This document shows, piece after piece, positions 53,526 to 64,000 of a stretch of DNA of 64,000 nt. Position 1 is the first letter of the stretch; every line of letters begins with the position of its first letter. A model generated the notes under the pieces. It had not been told where the DNA came from. It searched no databases and worked only from the letters and a program-made list of their open reading frames with translations. The DNA comes from Sycobia sp. Sy_11 (lineage: Eukaryota; Arthropoda; Insecta; Hymenoptera; Epichrysomallidae), in assembly GCA_018907035.1 (NCBI GenBank), contig JACCIC010000021.1, positions 2,574,001 through 2,638,000 on the forward strand. The letters are read 5' to 3'. The position numbers were made by a program, and so were the translations under genes.

Positions 53526-56500
53526 TAATTTTTTGTTTGACAGAGAGCTTAATTTCAGAGAAATTAATTTGTTAAGAATTAACCGCAAATTGGTTTATTG
53601 TATTTTACTAAAATTTTATTTAAAGAAATAATTTTATAATACATTTGAATTTTATTCCAATAGTGGATCATATTAATTGTTAATTTTTTGCCAAATTACA
53701 CTATAATGATAATTTTGAGTTTTTAGATATGAAAATTTATACACCACGAACACAAAGGAAAAAGCAAGTTTGTATCTTACACATATCAAAAATGCGGCAT
53801 TTGATTGCACAGCTCAGATGTAAAAACAACAGCAACAGTTTGAAAGAAAAAAAAATTCTGCTTTAAGCCTAGATACTGACGAAAACAGTGCTCAAATTAA
53901 GAAAACGAATCTACAGGATAAGTTGTTGCTATATTTAAAAATTCTATTCCTAACTGCTCCATCATTTATTAATGAAATAAGCCACTGTAGTCTTAAGTTC
54001 ATTGTGCATTTTAATTAAATATTATTTACTTACTTTCAGTGTACAGTTGTGTATCAGAGAAGAGAACACCCATTACTTGATTGACAAAAATATAGCAGGG
54101 ATACTCGAAATGTTTTTAAATAAAATGTGCGGCTGCGCAGTATATTGCCATTCAAAATAATAATAAAAAAAGCAAAACAAAAGACGAGTACAAAATTAAA
54201 AGAACACTTTACTTTTTAATTGTTTTTTCAATTAAATCAGCAATGTCAACTAATGATATTGTCATAAATCAGTTCTTTCAGGTTATTCAGGTTTCAGAAA
54301 ATATTATTCTTCCCCTCCTTCTAAAGAACCAAAGATTAATCAAACGAATCATTTAATAAAAATTATTCTTTACAATTATAAGAATGTATTGACTATTATT
54401 ATGCATTATTTAACGGACCGTTGACTTCTTTCTGGCTTAAAAAATATTGAATTTAAATATTAAACTATTAAAAATATTATAGAACTTTACTTGCGTTTGG
54501 TTTATATTACTGCAAAGTTTCAAATGGATTTATTAACGCTTTTAGAAAAAAGGACGTTTTTAATATGTCACTATAAAACTTTTAAAAAAGCTAACAAATG
54601 AAAAAATTTAAAAAAAGTTTTCGTTACCACATAGTTTGTTAATTGTGCTTAAAACTTCGCACCAATGTAGAATAGACATAAATAAAGAAGACTTAACTAA
54701 AATTAGCAATCATTCACTAGTTACATATAGTATTATTAAAAACAGGTTACTTTTTACTCGATCGGTAAAAAATTGAGTTCGACATACCCTTAATTAGATT
54801 TCATACAAAATCTTTCATTTTTCCAATTTTTAAAATTATTTTATATTATATAGTACAATTATAGTACGTACATATATTAGTACATAGTGAGGATATATTG
54901 TAGAACACGTATGTATATATATATAACATATATACGTATACAGTTAACAAATAAATGTTATTTTTTTAAACATAAATGCCATAATGTTTACATTATTTGT
55001 CAATTAATTTTATAGCGATATTTATATTATATCGATATTTTTAATACTTTCGAGAATATTTTTAGAGGATGATTTGTTATGATTTTTTGCTAATTCGCAT
55101 ACATACACTTGACATGCCTAATTAATACGTAATTTATAAATGACAACCAGGGGGGGGGGTCTATATTCATTTTTCAAATTGTGCATTTAATTGAACATTT
55201 TTCAGCCATTATTCGGACTACTTAAAACGAACTTTCAAATTCAATTATTGCCTCGCCAATACAGCGAGTGTCATAGTTGCGATTTTTAAAATAGTCTTTT
55301 TTTTTTTTTTAACGATGACTTCGCGAAATGCGAAAAAGCCGTCGGAATACTGCTTTTCATCGCGCAGGCCGAGAAATAGACAGTGATAGACGAGGTTTAT
55401 TAATCCGGCGCTGGCACAATAATAATCGGCGCTGAGTTGAGATTAAACGTGATGGATCATTATTAACGTCGGCGTTTAGCACCGAGAGCTTAATTATCAC
55501 CCGAGGCACTTTTATCATATATGTAATATATAGATATATGCTCTACCGCGGTTATTGTCAAAAGTGCCGATATTCCGTATATAATTAGATTTCACAATTT
55601 ATCGACAGAAATATTATTAAATTAATGTTTGAAAGCAAATATTAGTTTAAATAATATAATTTTAATTGCCGTCTTTTATACTTGTAAATTGAAGCGACGC
55701 GATAAATACGTGTTTAAAAATGTTAAATTTACAGAATATTTCAATTGACAAAATTGCACGCATCTCCAGTTTCATTTTTTTTTTTGTTCATCTTTTCTTT
55801 CTTTCATTTTTTGTTTCCCTTACAACGCCACTCCTTAGCGCGCGTAATGTCGCGCGGAATCGTTGGATTTATGAAAAATAAGTGGAGTGATATAAAAAAG
55901 TGCTGATATATATAAGAGCGGAGTCAACGGAAGAAATAATGGGGAGGTCGTATCGGCGCATCGACTTTAATTTGCTAAAAAAAAAAAATAAAAAAAAATC
56001 AAGCGTTTGAAATATCAATTGGCAATGCAAATGAAATGCGTTCAAAATATTATGTATGTATATAAAACTTATCTTCTCTTAAGTAGACACTATTTCCTGG
56101 ATTTTGGCGGTGTTCAAGATCTATTTTCAGCTTTAATATATAGGATAAGTATACTTACACAAAAGTTCCGATTCACCGACCGTGGGATTTCTATGAAATC
56201 AATGGTTAAAACGAGCTCCAATTTTCGAATATTGTTTTTCAACATATTTATTTGGGGTATGAAAAGACGGAATTGTATTTAAGCAAATGGAAATATTAAT
56301 CAATAATTAACAAGAACAAGAACAACAACAACAACAACAAAAGAGTAATCCATTTATAAAACTTTTTCTAAATGTTCAAATTGAAATGTCTCCGTTTATA
56401 CCATAAAAATGTATTTCACAGCATATATTCAAATTTGGGCTTTTTTAATCCATCGGCTTAACTGAAATTCTGCGGTCGATGAATTTGGATTTTCTACGCA

Positions 56501-58293
56501 CTTCCTATTACAGTTCCAAATTATGTGGGTTTACATAGGTCGTAAACTCCCCCAATTACAGCTAATAATGTCTACTTATCGTAGAAAACACAAGTTTCAC
56601 ATATATAATATTTAAAACATATTGCAAATGCTTCTTTTTTTTTATTTTCTAATTTAAAGATGTCGCGTTCTCTTAAATTGAGGCGATCCAAATGACTGGA
56701 AGAGAATAAACTTAAGACTAGTAATTTATTACATTTTTATGTTAATAAAATTTATAGAATATTATTGTTCGGTGAAAACACATGAACCTTATCGACTCCG
56801 TTAAACTCGGGGCGTTTGAGCGTTCATTATTATCTTGTGATATAGAAAATAAATTATTTCACTAGAGTATTGCCAAATGTACCTATGAACTTGAGAGATT
56901 TCGTTTTCACTGCGTCCGGATAATATTTCAATAAAATGGAATAGTATAGAATTGCAATTTTTCTGAAATCTTATTGAAAAATCCGTAGAATGTTGAAACC
57001 GAAAATTAATTCAACCGACTGGTGTAATAGAATAATGAATATGTAATTGTGGCAATTCGGTTATATACGTTGCGGAAAAATCTTGTTGCATATCGAATAT
57101 TTCCGTTGCATTGTTGAAAAATTCGCCTACAAATTTGTCAAATTTTCAATTACTCGTTGTCAAAGATTTGACAATTCAATTACTTATTAAGTTTTCAATT
57201 GTACGGACGATTGAACTTTTATCATGTAATTTATTCGGTAATATAGAACTTTATTGGCAATTCGGTAATAATACCGCGAAGTTCATTTTTTTGATTTCAT
57301 CGTTATGAAAAATTTCATTCGCGCGAACGAAATGCTTCTGTGATCGCAATCGATTGCCATTTGAATCTCGAATTTTTGGCCGGTGTTTTGTTCTTGGCCG
57401 AGGCGTAGCAATGCACGCTCTGTTATTGCATACGTACAGCATGTATAACAATATAATATATAATGTAAAACAATGACATAATAACATAACACAGAATAAT
57501 TATCCGTGGCGACATTTTAATCATTGTTTTTAATCGTCCGTCTAGCAATATTATTGATTATACATTGCTTTATTAATTAATTATGCATCAATTTTAAAAA
57601 TTATTCAAAAAGTCACGCTGTACCTTCATCACCCCCCCCCCCTTTGGATCGCGCGCCATTCTAAATATACCCGAGAGACTTGAATTTCTCCTCCGCGCTG
57701 TCGGCTCTGTGCTCACCATCGTCAAAATACCGCTTCCCCGCTTCCCTCGACAACTTAATGTTATGCTCGGCCGAAGTATCTGCGTAACTGGGGTAATCCG
57801 AAAGGAGCGAGCACACTAACACTCGACCTCCGCTTCTTTCGTAACCCTCAAATTTTGGGAATGGGCAAATTTAACTCGCCTTTATTGCAATTATCGCGAG
57901 TATTTATTCAAAACGTACGAGGTATCTGTACGTAATAATACAAAATTGACAGAAACTTTAGACGCAGTATATATTTAACGCGCGTATGCTGCGGAGGGAA
58001 TTCCAGCTTACAGGGTTATGGTTTGTATTGAATTGAAAAATTTTCAATTTGCGAGTAATTCTACCGATTGACAAGTATACAAAAGTTCTCATCAAAATTA
58101 AAGTTAATCCGGAAACAACGCGTGGATAATTATAATATTATTCCTCGAGTTAAAAGTGTTTTAATTGTAGTATTTTTAAGACTTAATAAAATCGCATTAT
58201 TTATCGATTAAATTTTATGTATAATATGGAAAAAATTATACCGATGCGGATCGACCAGTAATTTCCTGATTTAATGTCAGATTTTTGAATTCA

Positions 58294-58353
<60 letters not shown>

Positions 58354-58713
58354 TAATTAAAGATATACATTAAATCGCGTCTCATCTAATGCAAAGTTCA
58401 ATGTCATTCCGTAATAACGCTGACAACGAGGAGATAATGGATTTTTATAGATTAATTGTACGGAGATTTTGCACGGTGATTAATGATATACCTGATACTT
58501 TGACAGCCAGATGCGATATAAGAGAGGTGAGTTACGCGACTAACTGCGACAGTGGTTTAATCGTGAGAAATACTTTACGCGAGGTGCTTATTGTCCTTTA
58601 AAAATTCAATTATACACGGGTCTCATTTAAATATATTTTTTCATTGGATAATATAAATTATTTATCATAAATATTGTTATAATGGCATTGCTAAATCGAT
58701 ATTAGAATGAAAA
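51401..58713. other. AT-rich intergenic DNA without recognised gene
   Basis: Microsatellites and short ORFs only. The minus-strand ORF at 52898-53113 and the plus-strand ORF at 56007-56282 show no domain I can name. A somewhat GC-richer stretch is at 57640-57860. It could be a distant regulatory region or part of an unrecognised intron. Confidence 0.5.
52508..52600 (+). repeat. (CA)n/(ACGC)n-(TA)n compound microsatellite
   Basis: ACACACGC and ACGCACGC repeats are followed by about 45 bases of TA. Other long TA runs on this side are at about 47412-47453, 49240-49287, 53478-53524, 58298-58351, 59573-59616, 61706-61760 and 62363-62419. Confidence 0.85.
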
Positions 58714-59290
58714 ATTGTACTTATGTCGACTGTTCTGAATTAAATAAATAAATATTTTTATCGGTCTCACAGTCTTTATAATATAATATTTTAGCTAAAA
58801 TAATGACAGTTAGACTGTCCTTGTTTATGTTCACCCCCGAAGAATCTGAAAAAAACGTATTACTACAATAAATTATATCAGAAAATTAAAAATAAAAATA
58901 AAAATAATAAGAGCAATATTCTATGTTAGTAAAAGACAAGCTGACTGCCCCCAGCACCTTAAATTGAGATTCACCTTTGGTGTCCGACGTTTCGAACCGC
59001 TACGGTTCATCCTCAGGAACTAAACTGTCGGACACCAAAGATGAATCTCACTTTAAGGTCGTGAGGGGGGGGGGCAGCCAGCTTGTCCTTTACTAACAGA
59101 GAATATTGCTTTTATTATTTTTATTTTTATTTTTAATTTTCTGATATAATTTATTGTAGCAATAAGTTTTATTTTAGATTCTACGGGGGTGAACATAAAC
59201 AAGGACAGTTTGACTGTCATTATTTTAGCTAATATATGATATTATAAAGACTGTAAGACCGATAAAAATATTTATTAATTTAAATTAAAT
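58714..59290 (-). mobile_element. Foldback element with hammerhead-like apex (copy 2)
   Basis: The arms (about 58740-59000 and 59025-59290) are reverse complements along nearly their full length: the GATAAAAATATTTATT ends, GACAGTTAGACTGTCCTTG, the (AAATA)n block, the TTAGTAAA block, and AGATTCACCTTTGGTGTCC against its reverse. The unpaired apex (about 58986-59022) is a hammerhead-like core on the minus strand. No ORF is present, so it is nonautonomous. A truncated relative lies at 9.8-10.16 kb. The class is uncertain; the ribozyme-like core points towards Penelope-like elements. Confidence 0.75.
58975..59040 (-). ncRNA. Hammerhead-ribozyme-like motif
   Basis: Read on the minus strand: CUGAGGA (59016-59010; position 7 is free in the hammerhead consensus), one unpaired U, stem II GAACCG/CGGUUC with loop UAG (59008-58994), GAA (58993-58991), ACGU (58990-58987), C17 (58986). 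Stem I starts GUUC/GGAC and, after an asymmetric internal loop, continues CUUUGGU/ACCAAAG into the long palindrome. The 4-nt self-complementary ACGU is the minimal stem III type thought to need dimers. The extra U after A9 departs from the strict consensus, so activity is uncertain. Confidence 0.55.
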
Positions 59291-59567
59291 TGATATTATC
59301 TCAGAATTATATAGTTATTTATCAATCGTAAGAATTTTTGAAAAAATTAGAAAATCTTATAAATGACTGGTGAACGCGATCTAGATTATAAACTGGTAGA
59401 TCCCATAGGTATATAGAGCCTATTGTTTATTGCCCGTTTCTTTAGTTCGGCACTATGTGCACGTGCACATATAAAACATATTATGTAAACATACATGATT
59501 ATTTGAATGCCCGTAAAATATTTACGATACTTATGTTCGTGCTTGATTATTCACTATCGTTCAATGT

Positions 59568-59618
<51 letters not shown>

Positions 59619-61577
59619 ATGTATAATAGTATTGATATCTCTATTTCTATAATACCATTGACAAATACAATAGTAGCACAATATAAATTTAAATTTGTCA
59701 AATAAAACATTATACCGAAAACGGTGTATTATAAAAAATTTTCATTGTATAAGTTCCATGATTAGCTACAATAACTACCGATAAATGTATGAGGAAAAAA
59801 ATTAGTCTTGCTTTCCAATTTTTGTCGCAATTTAGCCGATGAAAGATCAAAACGTTATAAGAATATATTGCGAAGTTTATGTAAAAAATATAGACACGAT
59901 GTGCTCTCGATATATTCGTATTCAAGATCGATTGTAATCTATAAAACGTTTATCTATTGATTTTTTGCGATAAAGTTGATATTCTCTAATATATATTTCG
60001 GTAGCCAAATATTGATCGATTTCAATTATCGATCGTAATAAGTGCGTTTACATCGCGGGCATTTTCGTAAATAGGTATATGGCTGTTATGATTTGCAAGA
60101 ATTTTAAACGGGGGGGGGGGAATTAAATCATAAGCAAACAGTTTTAAAATACTATTAAAATAGAATGAAAAGTTATCTACAAAATAGATACGCGCACTCG
60201 ACTGACAGTTACGTGCAATTATCCTGATATAAAAAGGGATTGTCGTGAATTTTCTTTCATATCTTCGCGACATTTTTCTCTTCTTTCTATTATTCAGCGG
60301 AACTCGATAATCTCCTCTTTTTTTTTTATCAATAATGTCTACGCAAGTTTTCTTCGAGATAATACCGACAGCATAATGTTTTTCAAATATAAATCATTGT
60401 TTTTGTTATATAATTCTTTAGTTAATTATGGCACGTGAGTGTTGACATTTTTTTTTTAAATCGTCATAGAATTAAAATAGCGTATTGAAAATTGCGATGT
60501 TGCACGAGGCAGCGTGAAATTTATTACAGAGCATCTTCATCAAGAGCCCTGTTTATATCTGTGTGGATGTTATAAATTATTCTCGATCATTGATCTTTCT
60601 TTTTTTAAATCGTATATACTAATTATAAACGTAATTGAATAATATATATTAATACATCTAGGTATGTGTAAAGGTTCGATTCGTATATATATCGGACGTA
60701 AATTTTAAGGATTTTTTACAGGTATATATAAAATTTTTTCTCGTTTCGAAAAAAGTAGTTAATATTCCTTATGAAAATGAAATTTTCAAAGAAAATTAAA
60801 AATAAAAGAAAGTTGCGTACACCGCTCAAACTTACACTTTATCGGATGGATAAGTTACTAAACTTTCATTAACAATACGATTCTGAAGTCACCTGTACAG
60901 AAATATTTTTTTAAAAAATTATCCATTTGAAATTTAGAATCTTCTTTTTAAAAAAATCTATTTTTTACACTTGGCTTGTAACTTTAATGAGAAAAAAAAC
61001 AAACATTGTTTAAGTCGATAGTTTCGAATAAAAATGAATTCGTTAGTATAAACTAATGTTAGCAAGTAATTTGGTACAGAGATAAATTTGCGGATTATAA
61101 GTTTTTGACTTATTGTACTTAAGCGAGTCGGCGGACGAACTTTTGACAAAACGCAAAATGGGCTTGAAGTTTTTACGTTTTAATTCGTCCACCGGTACAT
61201 AGGTATCACTATATAATTACAAATCTAAAGGAATTAAAATAAACAATACTTGACGGAGTTTCGTGAAATTTTATTAAAACAAATATGGACAGCTGTTCCC
61301 GGCGATTAAGCCATTTTCAAGATACGAAACAGATTCTGTTTCTCTTGTTTTTTCATCGCTGAAACAGCTGTCGATATTTATTTTAATAAAATTTCGTGAA
61401 ACTCCGTCAAGTATTGTTTGTTTTAATTCTTTGAGAATCATAGTTATATTTCAACATGTTTCACCGAGTGCGTGGCGAAAATTCTATTCACCTTAGTATC
61501 ACTTTCAAACTTAGACACGTTATAGTCATCACGGTCCAAAATAATTGTTTACGCAGACAAAAATAAAAAATTTAAGC

Positions 61578-61613
<36 letters not shown>

Positions 61614-61702
61614 ATACGCGAGTTGTGAACAGATATAGTAAATAAATAAAAAAAATTCAGAGTGATTGTGCAATCTAGTTCCAGATTGAGGAATCTGTTT
61701 GA

Positions 61703-61764
<62 letters not shown>

Positions 61765-62359
61765 CGATTACAAGTGCAAGTTTATACAGAAGCGTGAGTG
61801 TAATAAAAATAAACTATAGGTTAGTATAAAACCGGACTTTGCGTTAATTGAACTTCAAACACATTGCTTTAATTGGTCTTCTGACACGCATTCGCAACGA
61901 AGCCGATATATTCAATTTATTCTAGATTAATTCCCCAGATGAATCAAACAAATATTTATTTCGCTTGGTCGAGTACTTTGAATAAACGGAAAAATACTGC
62001 GGACACATGACATTGTTTAATGGTACCAGCAGTAAAAAGACAAACAAAAACGTTAAATTATACTAAAAAATTTTATGATAAAAATTTTTTTCTATAGAGA
62101 TATATAAATAAGACGTTGTTTATGTCAATTATATCGAATTTCGTAAAATTGCAACGTCTAGACCGGCAACGAGTTTATAACATTCTCACTGCCGATCTTG
62201 ATTGAACTGACTCTTTCGCTGTATATATAGTACATCGCAGGTATACGATTATATAAAGGTTGGTTCTATGTCAGTATAATAATGATGAGTATAATAATAT
62301 AATAATAATCCATGCTCTGGATTATGCTATTACACAGGTAGCAGATTCATCATTCTACC

Positions 62360-62421
<62 letters not shown>

Positions 62422-63240
62422 CGATTAAACCGTGATGTGTCAAAACAGTTTACGTTTAATCTTCCTAGGCTCGTTATGCAATTTATAAAAACAGTAATGC
62501 AATTTATCAAAATAATAAAAGCAAGTGATAAGCAAAAAATACATTTAATATAAAATTACGCCAATGCAATAATGTGTTTTTGAATTTAACTAAATAATTT
62601 TTAAAAGCATGGTGCAAATATAAAACGTTCTCTGTTGATTTCACGTGGAGATGTAATGGTTGCTAAAGTTTTTGATTGCTTATGTACCTCTATTTATAGG
62701 TATGGATCATTCCGATGCAATTAGTTAATTGTTTATACTGCATAAAGTATAATTGTAAATTTAATGAGCAGTCGAGAATTTTAATTATAATTTATAATTT
62801 TATTACACAATATATTGATATTATATTGTATCGTCACTAAGTAGCCGTCAGTAACGGCGATTAAGTCCAAGATGATAAAAGCTACGACAAATTTGCTATA
62901 TAAAAATGCATTACTATGGAATTTAATTTATTTTTCAAATAATTTTGATTGTGATTACTTTCATGTATTTTGATAAGAATTGCATTCAATGCATAATTTA
63001 TATAAATATAAATTTACTGTAAAGTCATGTTTATGTAATATTTAATGCAGTAGCAAAAAATTAGTTATTTTTTTTGACAGAAAAGAATAGATTAACATGC
63101 AATTATCAAAAAATATTAAAAAAAAAATTTATTTTAAAATAATAAATGTTATGCCAAAGTAATTTACAACAAAAAAAGAGAGGACGATTTCAATCGTTCG
63201 TACAGCGCTGAACGATTAAACTCCTGTCGGACATTCGTAT
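59291..63240. other. AT-rich intergenic DNA, right part
   Basis: It holds (TA)n tracts (59573-59616, 61706-61760, 62363-62419), a (GA)n tract (61584-61611) and the inverted repeat 61228-61434. No gene is recognised. Confidence 0.5.
61228..61434. repeat. Inverted repeat with two outward degenerate hammerhead-like ends
   Basis: The arms begin GAATTAAAATAAACAATACT on the left and match inverted sequence at 61400-61430; both contain TTGACGGAGTTTC and ACAGCTGT. On the plus strand the right half reads GAAACAGCTGTC (61371-61382); on the minus strand the left half reads GGAACAGCTGTC. GAA-ACAGCUGU-C is a known stem III arrangement of element-borne hammerheads. The CUGANGA boxes have decayed (UUGUUUU and UUGAAAA), so neither copy should cleave. 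Confidence 0.6.
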
Positions 63241-63251
63241 AAAGAATATGA

Positions 63252-63506
63252 ATGCTGCACAGAATTAAGGAAACGCAAAAATTCGTCCGCTCGGATTTGA
63301 TTCCGAAATCTCGCGTGACATCGTCTCCGTCAGTCTCGGCCGTACCGCTCGAGCGGGACGTTTACTTGCGCACAGAGTCGCGCTCGTTAAAGCGACTCCG
63401 TAGTACATCTGTGCCCAAGGATGTTTTCGCCGAATGGATGACTTTAATAAAGTTATGGAAATTTTTCAATTTGACACGTCCCAAGATTATTTACTTTAAC
63501 GATTGA
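63252..63506 (+). other. Unrecognised open frame with coding-like composition
   Basis: An 84-codon frame in an otherwise AT-rich stretch is relatively GC-rich and CpG-rich (63280-63425), with a mixed residue composition (LERDVYLRTESRSLKRLRST). It ends in TGA at 63504-63506. I do not recognise the family. It may be an exon or exon fragment of a gene continuing outside the window, or chance. Confidence 0.2.
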
Positions 63507-64000
63507 GCACAAGTAAGTGTAAAAATTTCGTATCGCCATTGGATTTCCGTAGAAATAGAAATATCATAAAAATTAATTTTTTAAAAACCAATTCATTCCT
63601 AAAAGATTTGGAAAAAAAATACGTATTGTTTTATTTACAATTCTAAAATGAATAATTTTTCACGCTGTGTATATATACTTTACTTTGAAATATTTTTTAA
63701 AATTATCACGATTATGTTTGTGCATATTCGATTCGTTATGTAACTCGTTAAACTCGTTAAATTCGTTATGCAAAATTTTAAAATAGATCTCTTTATTTCT
63801 ACCATTTGATTGTTTCAAAAGTTCAGTTTAATTCAATTTATTAATTTTTGTAAATTTAATTGTCTAAATAAACAATAATATATTTTTTGGAATATTTTCT
63901 ATTGCTACAGATTATAAATAGGTAATTTGCCTTACAATAATCAAGCACGTAAAAAACATGGAAATATTTGAAGCTGCACATAACACGTACGCATCATCCT
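63507..64000. other. Right edge: AT-rich DNA, nothing recognised
   Basis: I see only AT-rich sequence with a short direct repeat of AACTCGTTA (about 63740-63765). No exon, RNA gene or mobile element is recognised. Confidence 0.4.

Overview
This window is nuclear DNA from an animal, almost certainly an insect. It is AT-rich, its genes are split by spliceosomal introns, and it carries dozens of long (TA)n tracts. Five conserved metazoan proteins can be read from it. The 23-nt IRE1-type intron in the Xbp1 gene and the decayed BEL/Pao retrotransposon fit an insect. AT-rich intergenic DNA alternating with CpG-rich coding and intronic islands suggests Hymenoptera (ant, bee or wasp), but that is inference and not proven here.

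Layout. (1) About 1.4-32.7 kb, plus strand: most of a Paxillin gene. Eight exons cover LD2 to LIM4, spread over 31 kb; the N-terminal LD1 exon(s) must lie left of the window. A ninth, alternative terminal exon at 25.1 kb would give a form that ends after LIM3. The large introns hold (TA)n, (CT)n and (CAA)n microsatellites, SINE copies and long inverted repeats. (2) 35.5-37.9 kb, minus strand: Xbp1, with the complete bZIP and the 23-nt non-conventional intron. The overlapping second reading frame encodes a hydrophobic stretch and a WGRHQ..WKPM peptide resembling the vertebrate XBP1u arrest peptide. (3) 39.1-40.5 kb, minus: a complete BAR-domain protein of the BIN3 type. (4) 41.7-43.9 kb, plus: a complete cytoplasmic tyrosyl-tRNA synthetase with the C-terminal EMAPII-like domain, divergent from BIN3. 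(5) 44.5-45.3 kb, minus: RNA polymerase subunit RPB6, convergent with the synthetase. (6) 45.3-64 kb: no intact gene recognised. It holds triplet-repeat tracts, a possible DNA-transposon remnant, a decayed BEL/Pao element (about 50.0-51.4 kb), and two inverted-repeat elements at 58.7-59.3 and 61.2-61.4 kb.

The genes are not an operon. Three are housekeeping or stress genes (Xbp1, TyrRS, Rpb6) with short intergenic spaces. Palindromic GCGCATGCGC-type sites, which resemble NRF1 sites, lie in the upstream regions of Xbp1, BIN3 and TyrRS.

The most unusual signal is a family of foldback elements (58.7-59.3 kb and a truncated relative at 9.8-10.16 kb). At the apex, on the minus strand, they carry a hammerhead-ribozyme-like core: CUGANGA, a stem II hairpin, GAAA, a palindromic ACGU stem III, and a stem I that runs on into the long palindrome. 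A third inverted repeat at 61.2 kb carries two outward-facing degenerate cores with the other common stem III palindrome (ACAGCUGU). Such motifs are known from Penelope-like elements. Whether this foldback form is described, and whether it cleaves, cannot be settled from sequence alone.
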